From the NCBI GenBank assembly GCA_028565635.1, contig JAOXYB010027568.1:1-15480 (forward strand): DNA of 15,480 bases. The letters run 5' to 3'. This stretch comes from Phoronis ovalis (lineage: Eukaryota; Phoronida; Phoronidae). Shown here one piece after another: positions 8,282 through 15,480 of this stretch. The number at the start of each line of letters is the position of its first letter. The first letter of the stretch is position 1. Under the pieces are notes generated by a model. That model saw nothing but the letters and a program-made list of their open reading frames with translations. It was not told the origin of the DNA and ran no database searches. The position numbers and the translations under genes are program-made.

Positions 8282-10198
8282 TCAGGACTCATTCTCCAGT
8301 AATGTACACAACTTGGTGATTGGGCGCTCGTACAGGGATGTAGCGGGCTTGACAACAGCAATACGGACAAATCCCTTCTTGTCACCTTTCACTTCTATGA
8401 TCCGACCCATGAGCCACTGGTTTCTGGGAGAGTTGTCGGCAATAAGTACAACATCTCCAACTTCCATGTTACGCCTGGGCTGTTGCCATTTATGACGCTC
8501 TTGTAACGTACCAAGGTATTCGCGCCTCCATCTATTACAGAAGATGTCACTCAGATACTGGATTTGTCTCCATCGACGTCTCACATATGTGTCATCCTTC
8601 CTGAACGTACCAGGGGGAAGTTGAACGGCAGGCTGAAACATCAGCAAATGGTTAGCTGTAAGCGGTTCAGGCTCTCTTGCGTCATCAGACAATACAGTAA
8701 GAGGTCTACTGTTAACAACTGATTCCACCTCACATAACAGCGTGTATAGCCCTTCATCGTTCAAATAAATCGTTTGCTCTCTCATCAGACCATACAAAAC
8801 TTTTCGCACAGAACGGATTACCCTTTCCCAAACACCGCCATGGTGACTAGCAGTAGGTGTGTTGAACTCCCATTCAATGCCGTGTTGTTGCAGCTTGGAA
8901 TGCATCTTGTCAGTATTCCACACTTGTATGGCCGCCCTCATTTCCCTCTCAGCACCAACGAGGTTGGTTCCATCGTCTGACCGCATCCACTTGAATGCAC
9001 CGCGTCTGGCCACGAATCTTCTTATGGCATTAATACAGGAATTCATACCCAGCGAGTCAGCCAACTCAAGATGACACGCTCTTGTTTCAAAGCAAGTGAA
9101 CACAACTCCATATCGCTTGACAGTGGATCGTCGCAATCTGGTCTCTAGTGGTCCAAAAAAGTCTACCCCAGTGTAAGTAAATGGCTTGCTACCACCAATC
9201 ACGCATTGAACCGGCAAATCGGCCATCTTCTGCGAACCCAACTTGGCCCTGTATCGGTGACAAGCCACACTTCTCGATAGGATATTCTTGACCACTCTGT
9301 TGGAACTAGTTACCCAATATCTTTCTCTCAGCTTTGACAGCACTGTATTACGTCCTGAATGACCTAACTGCTTATGAATGTCGTCCACTATGAGGGATGT
9401 CACAGGTGAACTTCCGGGCAGGCTAATGGGGTGCCTCGTACTAGAAGGAACAGTAGCACGCGCTAACCTTCCACCAACTCGTAGGACACCATCTTCGTCT
9501 TGAAAAATGTGAAGCTTGCGAATAGACGACTGCTTCAAAAACACATCAGCGGTAAAACACCTGCGCTGAAGGTACTTGATAACGGCTAACTCCTCGACGG
9601 AAAGTTGTAGTTTCTGACAAGCCACATTGCTGCTGACTGCTTGTTGTTTCATCTTTCTTTCCTTGAAACACTGCTGAGCACGTAGAAACCAAGCAACAGT
9701 CTTCTTAAGTTTCTCCCAACTTGAAAACCCTTCGAGCAGCAAGTCTACGGTAGCACTGCTTTCTTCGGACAGTGCAACGGCACTAGCAACCACCTTCCTG
9801 ACTTCTGGGTCATCTGCTGGTAGCACACCTGATATGGGCTCTGCTGGCCACTCTGACTCACGTGACCACAAAAATAAAGGTCCCTTTAACCATCTTGTAA
9901 CGGTTACCTGGTCCTTTAATGACACTCCACGTGATGCTGCGTCAGCCGGGTTCTCCTTTGTACTAACGTAACGCCACTGCGATGGACTAGAACCCTTGTG
10001 AATGATCGTTAACCTATTGGCGACAAAGGTGTGGAACCGTGTTGTTGTATTCTGAATGTACTTTAACACAGATGTGCTGTCTGTCCAGTAGTACACATCT
10101 TCAAACTCATAGTCGACTGCCTTAACTACCATGTTCGCAATCTTCACAGCCATAGTCGCAGCTGTAAGCTCCATTCTGGGAGTAGTTACCTTCTTCAA
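8282..10198 (-). pseudogene. pol: BEL/Pao pol: RNase H C-terminal part, integrase and DUF5641-like tail
   Basis: A 638-codon open frame, the longest in the window. Its first codon is TTG just after a deletion junction, so it is not a real start. Residues 1-92 are the end of RNase H (TPRMELTAA, YYWTDSTSVLKYI with its Asp, WRYVSTKENPADAASRG). Residues about 230-330 are the integrase zinc-binding region, with H275 and H280 and then C313; the first of the expected two Cys is Ser310. The catalytic core keeps D346 (TGVDFFGP), D408 (SDDGTN) and E458 (HHGGVWERV), the DDE triad that inserts element DNA into chromosomes. Residues 535-635 (YVRRRWRQIQYLSDIFCNRW, WLMGRI, RPITKLCTLLE) match the DUF5641-like tail of BEL/Pao integrases. 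Stop at 8282-8284. The frame is intact over 1.9 kb, so decay here is limited, but the polyprotein upstream is broken. Confidence 0.92.
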
Positions 10199-10199
10199 A

Positions 10200-10609
10200 G
10201 AAGCCTTTACTCAAAACCACAGGGTTTTACACTTCTCTGAACCTCTAATCTCTCAATGGCAGAGATATGCTGAAGCAGTCTTGCCATAGCTTCTTATCTG
10301 ACTCAGGTATGGGGTCATCCCAGCCCATATTCTGCTTGGTGAGCGACTGAAGAAGAATCTTCGCAGGAAGTACCATAGGTGACGCCAGTCCTAAGGGGTC
10401 GTAAACAGAGTACACTGTTGACAGGATACCGCGTCTTGTGATAGGCCTGTCAGGGAGATTCAGAATGAAACCGAAACAGTCCGACTCAGGTCGCCACACA
10501 ACTCCCAGTGTACGCTCAACAGGAATCGCATTGTGATCCATATCCATGTCCAGCTAATAGGTCTGCAGCTCTTTGGATCTTTCAAGATGGGGTATAGATG
10601 CGATGATTT
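10200..10609 (-). pseudogene. pol: BEL/Pao pol: RT thumb/connection segment, frame-broken
   Basis: This segment links RT to RNase H. Its clearest part is the 100-codon frame 10245-10547, with [20 protein letters not shown] and [20 protein letters not shown], both hallmark BEL/Pao connection motifs. Upstream, an in-frame TAG lies at 10554-10556 and the similar sequence continues beyond it to a one-base frameshift near 10608-10612. Downstream, the frame is lost by a one-base gap near 10275-10277. Similarity then continues one frame over ([17 protein letters not shown]) until 10210, where it ends at a deletion junction with the next RNase H block. The initiating Met codon of the open frame is internal and has no meaning as a start. 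Confidence 0.85.
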
Positions 10610-12301
10610 CTTGTTGTTACTAGACCACTTCGTCATTCTATATATCTCTGGCTCCCTCGCTAAGTCACCATCCGGCCACCAGAAGAAACGTAACGAGTCT
10701 TTGTCTTCAGGGGGAACTGTCACACGATAGAACATCGACTCGATGTCACCAGTCACTGCAAAAGGTTTCTGACGAAATCTTAGCAAAACAGACAACAAAT
10801 CACTGGTCATGTTGTGACCTTGCAAAAGTGTGTCATTTAACGAGATACCATGATACCGAGCGGCACAATCTAAGACTACTCTTAGCTTCTGCTTGCGTGG
10901 GTGATACACCCCATGGTGTGGAATGTACCAAATTCTACCATTACTTGTCGCTTGACCTAGAGGGGCTTTCTCTGCATAACCAGTATCGATGACTTTCCTC
11001 ATGAAGTCTACGTAATCTGTGAAAAACTTGTGATCAGCTTCCAACTTCTTCCGCAGGTATCTTAACCTATGCAACGCTTGACTTCGATTATCGGGAAAAA
11101 ACATATTTGAGTCACGAAACGGTAAACCGATAATGTAGTGACCATCAACAAACTTCATCGAGTCGCTAACCTTCTTGTTGAACAGCAAATCTTCTTGTGA
11201 GTGTTCTCTTTTCATATCGATGATTCTCTCGGGAAAATCCATGTTAATAGAACTTCTCAGCAACTTCTCTAACTTGTCAGCATCTTGTACGACCTTGACG
11301 TCAGCACGGTTCACTTGATAACCTGAGACATCAGCACTTGTCTCGCTACCTTGGTTACGAATAACATTCCATAAGACCCAACCCAGAGCCGTTCTTGAAG
11401 CGTATGGACTACCAGCGGGTCCAGTGCGAATCTCATACGGTGTGTAGGCCTCAGGCATGTTATTGCCTATCAGAAACATCACTTTATCATCTATCTCAGG
11501 AACAGGAACGTTTTCCAAGTGTTCCCACTTGGCGATATCGGCTTTAGTAGGAATGTGTCTTTGGGAGACTGGCATGCTGTCTTTTGTGTACAGAATGGGC
11601 AGTTTAACGAACTTCTCACCATCTAAACTAGACACCTCAAGGCCTTGAACCTTCTTCACGTTCATCTTCTGAGAGGAATTCATAGTTCCTAACACGATCG
11701 AAGTCTTGGCGCCAGTTACACGCAAAGTATGTGCTAACTTAGACGTGCAAAAACTAACATTGCTGCCTGGGTCTAAGAACGCATAGCAGTTTACTGTAAT
11801 GTTATGTTGAGGCTTAACCTTCACCGGTACAATTACCATAGTACAATCTTCCTCTCCGGCTCCCATAAATGTACCGGGACCAATAGAACTCTTGGATGCC
11901 TCAACAGCACCACACGACTTAACAGCAGTATCTTCTACATCAGCAGACGCCTTTTCCACACCAGAGACCTTTTCTGCACCATCTTGTTGAGAACCGTTCG
12001 CCGACCGGTTGTCATGCAGAATCGTAGGATGCAGTTTTCCGCACTTGCTGCAGGTAGACTTGCTACGGCACTGTTTACTGTGGTCACCATGCCTTAAACA
12101 ACCAAAGCATGTGCCCTTGCTGCGTAGAAACGACAATCTGTCCTGCAACGGCTTCGACTTTATACTCTGACATGAAGCAAGAGTGTGTCTTCCAGCACAG
12201 AAGATACAAGCCTCAGACTGAGAAGTATTAACCAAGGCGGATGACTTGCGTCCTTGACTACGCACACCAACAGGAGCCGACTTCTGCATGGGCAGAGAAG
12301 C
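10610..12301 (-). pseudogene. pol: BEL/Pao pol: zinc knuckles, A17 protease and N-terminal half of reverse transcriptase
   Basis: The frame is open from the TGA at 12302 through the first Met at 12289. Numbered from that Met, residues 28-87 hold cysteine/histidine knuckles (CIFCAGRHTLASC, CFGCLRHGDHSKQC, CSKCGKLH) that bind nucleic acid in Gag. Residues about 150-310 are the aspartic protease of peptidase family A17, with active-site FLDPGSN at D173 and TALGWVLWN near 300-308. RT begins around 395: RKQKLRVVLDCAARYHGISL at 465-484 and AVTGDIESMF at 511-520, whose D515 is the motif A metal-binding Asp. Similarity runs through EPEIYRMT at about 546-553 and then jumps to sequence that normally follows the catalytic box, so the active-site part is missing. 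The last ~50 codons of the open frame to 10460 are out-of-frame sequence. Confidence 0.92.
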
Positions 12302-13000
12302 TCAACCAAATATAGGGTCGTTCGTCTTCTTAGCTTCTTTACGCACGAACTTAACAAAGTCAGCAAACTTGACACTTCTGTTGTTCTTCTCCTTTAAATC
12401 ATAAACCCTTGATTGCCACTTGTCCTGCATATTAAACAGCAGTTTTGTCATTAGATGGCGCAAGTTGTCAGGATACTCTAATACAGCTATAGCATCTATC
12501 GAACCCACTGCATTTAAACATTCTAACAAAAACAGACCGAAGTCATCAAGATGTTTAGGTTGATCAGCCTTTATCACGTGCCAACCTAAGGCCTTCGTGA
12601 TGTAAGCGTTAGCGAGAATGCTGTTATCACCATAACGTTCTTGGATTTCTTTCATAACAGCTGAATAAGCAATGTCACTTGGCATACTGCCGTAGCCTTG
12701 AACAATCTTGTTTGGTTCGCCAACAGTATACTGCTCAAGGTAATTCAATCTTTCGTCATCCGAACTAACAAACGACAACCCCTTAGACTCGAACTGTCTC
12801 ATGAACCTTAAAAACTGAAGCGGGTCTCCGTCAAACTTCGAGATATCAGAAACAGGTTTGCGAAGCTCTTTGACTATGCTAGACATGTCAGAATTTACTA
12901 CAGGAGCACTTTTGTGGACGACAAGATAAGCTTTACTAGAACCAGCGCTCAAATGTTCACACTCGTCAATCTCATGTTGAAGACAGTTCACCTTTGCAGC
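12302..13000 (-). pseudogene. gag: BEL/Pao gag core (DUF1759-like)
   Basis: A 229-codon open frame ending in TGA at 12302-12304; the GTG codon at 12991 is not a true start. Residues 48-68 (SDISKFDGDPLQFLRFMRQF) are the characteristic opening of the DUF1759 Gag domain of BEL/Pao elements, which forms the capsid-like particle. The C-terminal part, TKLLFNMQDKWQSRVYDL and VKFADFVKFVRKEAKK, is typical of the same region. The zinc-knuckle frame continues in the same register directly after the TGA, so one codon separates Gag from the rest. Upstream, the coiled-coil part is in another frame, with the shift near 13000. Confidence 0.88.
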
Positions 13001-13370
13001 AGAAATGCGTTAACTCAGTGCGGAGATTTAACTCCTCTTCTTTGCGCCTGAATTCAAGGTCCGCCTTCTGCCTTTCAACGTCTTATGCCCACATCTCTTG
13101 TTGAAGCTTATACTTTTCCGCTGCGGCTGCCACCCTGGCCTCCAACTCAGCCTTCTCAGTGATCATCTTTACCTTTTCCATAGACAGCTTAATACTTAGG
13201 ACACATTTGGCTGATACATTTGACACACTGTCTTCGGGTTCGACTTGAGGCAGACTAACTTCAGACGACGAGACTTCAGAGTGGGACGCAGGAACTTCAT
13301 ATTCGGGGACTTCACCAGAGGGTAACTTGGGTGACTCACCCTTGTCGGCAATCCTCGCAGTGAGACGCAT
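13001..13370 (-). pseudogene. gag: BEL/Pao gag N-terminal region with coiled coil
   Basis: ATG at 13370 opens a 95-codon frame closed by TAA at 13083-13085. The first ~60 residues are low-complexity and rich in Ser, Glu, Val and Pro. From residue 62 a heptad-like coiled coil begins (LSMEKVKMITEKAELEARVA). In the same frame past the TAA the charged helix continues (DVERQKADLEFRRKEEELNL), so the stop is internal to the original gene. The frame then shifts near 13000 into the Gag core. A coiled coil before DUF1759 is usual in BEL/Pao Gag. Whether 13370 is the original start is uncertain because the element is truncated close to it. Confidence 0.75.
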
Positions 13371-13385
13371 GAGTAGATGGCGTAT

Positions 13386-13780
13386 TTGTCAATATCTAAA
13401 ATACCCATTACCTTATTAATTTCTAAACACAGAATTTTTGAAATATGCTAATATCTTGGAGAACGTTTTACATCTTAGCAATTAGGATAATAATTTTGGA
13501 CAAGAATTAAATTTTAAAAGGTGCATGTGCTCACAAAATAAATACTGTTACTTTCAATTAAAGCTTCAGTCTGTTTTTAAGGGTTTTAAACAATATTGGA
13601 GATTCTGATCCATCAGAGACAGAGCTTCCACTACACTCTAGACAGTTCATTACAGAAAGCTCTCCTTTAATCTATAAACTGTGACTGATTTCCCAAAATT
13701 TGTAACCCCACCAAGAAAAAAATATTTTGTAAAATGTAAGAATTAGAGACTTTTTTACCATACTATTAAAACAAACAAGA
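13386..13780. other. AT-rich spacer, no gene seen
   Basis: The sequence between the BEL gag end and array 2 is AT-rich. I compared it by eye with the probable 3' LTR (7582-8097) and saw no matching direct repeat, so it is not an obvious 5' LTR. No other feature is recognised. Confidence 0.5.
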
Positions 13781-13798
13781 TGTCTGCTGATGCAGACA
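13781..13798. repeat. Left-end hairpin of array 2 element
   Basis: TGTCTGC and GCAGACA form a perfect 7-bp stem around TGAT, three bases before the terminal inverted repeat TGCCCATCA. A second small palindrome, CATCATATGATG, overlaps that repeat. Confidence 0.65.
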
Positions 13799-15087
13799 GA
13801 TGCCCATCATATGATGTAGTTTCTTTAGTTGTAAAGCCATCTATGACACCTGGCCTAATACACCTACCAACCTAGTGGCCTTAAATTCGTGAATCCAGTC
13901 ATCACTTAGTCTGTCCCAAAATCGGCACTACATAATGTGCACTCTCGGGAACAAACATGGCCACTAATTGGCCATGTTGGAAGTAATTGGGGTCAAAATT
14001 ATGTTTGACCTATACTTTGATCTGTACTTACCCTGTACCGAATATGAAGATGGTCCGATAAAAACCAAAGCTGTTATTGCGGGTCAGCATCTCGTGAACA
14101 AACATGGCCACCAGTCAGCCATCTTGAAAGTAATCCACATGGAAATTACAAACAATCTGCATTTTGACCTGTATTTACCAGGTACCAAACTTAAAGTTGA
14201 TCGGATAAAAACTGAAGCAGTTATTGCGCGACAAAAAAAGTATTACCCACAAAAAATGTCGAAGATTCGCATCGGCATTTGACCTTCTTCTCAAGGTCAT
14301 TTTGAAATGTGGCTTGGCCTAATATGCCCACCAACCTATGGCCTACGTGAATCCACCCTCGAATCGTCCAGTCATCGCTTCGTCTTTCCCAAAATGGGTG
14401 CAACGTAATGTGCACTCTCTTGGTACAAACATGGCCGACTGTCGGCCATGTTGGAAGTAATCAGGATCAAACTTATACCCGACGTGTACTTTGACCAGTA
14501 GTTACCCTGTACCAAATATGAAGATGATCCAACAAAAACAAAAGCTATTATTGTGAGCTAACATCTCGAGAACAAACATGGCCGCCAGTCGACCATCTTG
14601 AAAGTGATCTATGTCGAAATGACAGACGATCTGCATTTAGGCCTGTATTTATCCTGTACCAAATATAAAGCTGTTCGGATAAAAACTGAAGCAGTTATTG
14701 CACGACAAAGAAAGTGTAACGCGCAACAAAAATTGTCAAAGATTCATGCCGACATTTGATCTACATCTCAAGGTCATTTTGAACTGTCACCTGGCCTAAT
14801 ATGCCCACCAACCCATGGCTTCGTGAATCCACCTTCAAATCGTCAAGTCAACGCTTCGTCTTTCCCGAAATGGTCGTAACGTGAGGTGCACTCTCGGGTA
14901 CAAAGATGGCCACCAATCGGCCATGTTGGAAGTAATCGAGGTCAAAATTATATCCGACCTGTGCTTTGATCTGTACTTACCCTGTACCAAATACGAAGAT
15001 GATCTGACGAAAGCTGAAGCCGCTATAGCAAGACAAAGGAAAGGTTACATACGACGCCGATGACGCCGTATAATCTTTAGCTATAGG

Positions 15088-15113
15088 CCCATTCACTATT
15101 ACATAGTGATGGG
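15088..15113. repeat. Right-end hairpin of array 2 element
   Basis: CCCATTCACTAT (15088-15099) pairs with ATAGTGATGGG (15103-15113) around a TAC loop, with one bulged T. It includes the inner part of the terminal inverted repeat and sits a short distance after the GAC-rich tract, as in array 1. Confidence 0.7.
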
Positions 15114-15120
15114 CATAACA

Positions 15121-15480
15121 GGTATACATCGATGTGTCTTAAAAATACCCATAAAGAACCCCTAATAAGGAGACAGAAACTTTGTAACTTTAAAATTACA
15201 TGTTAAGATAAAATGCCAACAAGGCTTCCAAAAGGGAGGGTGATCATCTGTTTTAATTCGTCTATTTTGCGTGGTCCAAGAGAACAGCTGTACTTTAAGA
15301 ACCTCCTTAAACAGAAGAGCTCCATATACAGGAAGCACATCAAAATAAAGTACAGTGCTTCGAGAACATTCTAAAAAGAAACGCTTTAAGTATGCAAGAA
15401 TGAATGGAAAGTAAAGAAAGGGCTTTCATATAAAGCGCTTTATTTCAAAGAGCTTAAATTTGTAAGTGTACATTGAGCTT
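15121..15480. other. No gene recognised
   Basis: This is non-coding flank to the right of array 2, AT-rich and without an open frame, domain or repeat that I recognise. Confidence 0.5.

Larger units (their letters stand above)
7582..13385 (-). mobile_element. Degenerate BEL/Pao LTR retrotransposon
   Basis: Read on the minus strand, the element shows the full BEL/Pao order. From about 13370 down these are: Gag coiled coil, DUF1759-like Gag core, CCHC knuckles, A17 protease, RT, RNase H, integrase and a DUF5641-like tail ending at 8282, then 3' untranslated sequence and a probable LTR. BEL/Pao elements normally encode all this in one long ORF. Here it is split by stops at 13083, 12302 and 10554, by frameshifts near 13000, 10610 and 10276, and by deletions near 10630 and 10205. 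No envelope gene is present. No 5' LTR or primer-binding site is found right of 13370; the sequence becomes AT-rich and unrelated near 13385. The copy is inactive. Confidence 0.93.
13781..15120 (+). repeat. Tandem array 2: near-complete copy of the same nonautonomous element
   Basis: The left end has a hairpin (TGTCTGC/GCAGACA, 13781-13798), then TGCCCATCA at 13801-13809. This is the exact inverse of TGATGGGCA at 15107-15115. Between them lie about two and a half composite units. Subrepeats start with ACAAACATGGCC near 13951, 14098, 14425, 14572 and 14900, giving spacings of 147, 327, 147 and 328. The TTGACC/TTGATC marker recurs at 14279 and 14756. The last unit ends in GACAAAGGAAAGGTTACATACGAC, a GAC/GCC-rich tract (15051-15069) and a hairpin (15088-15113), then GGGCATAACA. 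Unit content and end order match array 1. A plausible nonautonomous pearl/Helentron-type element, by architecture; it has no coding sequence. Confidence 0.82.

Noticed and set aside
10540-10625. A LINE-like motif in the BEL pol frame ([11 protein letters not shown]) suggesting a LINE fragment inserted into RT
   Set aside because: In the frame one base away, the same DNA continues the BEL/Pao connection region right up to the [15 protein letters not shown] block. The resemblance is an out-of-frame coincidence after a one-base frameshift.
12160-12375. 71-codon Leu-rich frame spanning the gag/pol junction as a frameshift or membrane peptide
   Set aside because: It is a shadow frame of the DUF1759 and zinc-knuckle coding sequence, and the two real frames are already in the same register across the TGA.
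13968-14282. 104-codon and similar 60-84-codon open frames inside the tandem arrays as possible repeated protein genes
   Set aside because: The frames differ from unit to unit, are broken in most units, have no recognised domain, and follow the DNA repeat rather than a conserved protein. They are translations of noncoding repeats.
1-15480. tRNA, rRNA or tRNA-derived SINE genes
   Set aside because: I scanned both strands for B-box/T-loop-like GGTTCGA..C patterns and acceptor-stem partners and found no convincing candidate by eye.

Overview
The window looks like repeat-rich nuclear DNA from a marine invertebrate animal. It is AT-rich and holds no credible host gene. Almost everything recognisable is a decayed transposable element. 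The host phylum cannot be fixed from the sequence. A BEL/Pao retrotransposon, non-LTR reverse transcriptase remnants and pearl/Helentron-like tandem-repeat elements would fit a mollusc, another lophotrochozoan or an invertebrate deuterostome.

Layout: 1-2440 is non-coding with a CA-rich microsatellite, a small hairpin and old direct repeats. From 2441 to about 6533 lies a nested block bracketed by two inverted copies of a ~125-bp repeat. Inside it are a 33-bp-period minisatellite, a non-LTR retrotransposon 3' remnant (2783-3662), a second 33-bp-period minisatellite (3777-4065) and tandem array 1 (4064-6096). A second, different non-LTR remnant lies at 6668-7200.

The main element is a BEL/Pao LTR retrotransposon on the minus strand, 7582 to about 13385. 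Read in its own direction it has Gag (coiled coil, then a DUF1759-like core), zinc knuckles, an A17-type aspartic protease, the first half of reverse transcriptase, the RT/RNase H connection, the second half of RNase H, integrase and a DUF5641-like tail. It is dead: there are three in-frame stops, at least three frameshifts, a deletion that removes the RT catalytic box and another that removes the start of RNase H. A probable 3' LTR lies at 7582 to about 8097, but no matching 5' LTR is visible.

Tandem array 2 (13781-15120) is a second copy of the element that makes array 1. Both use a composite unit of about 473 bp built from a ~147-bp and a ~325-bp subrepeat. Each subrepeat opens with a palindrome around ATGGCC/GGCCAT. 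Both arrays end in the same way: a GAC-rich tract, a hairpin and GGGCATAA. Array 2 also has a 9-bp terminal inverted repeat. These two arrays are the least ordinary structure in the window.
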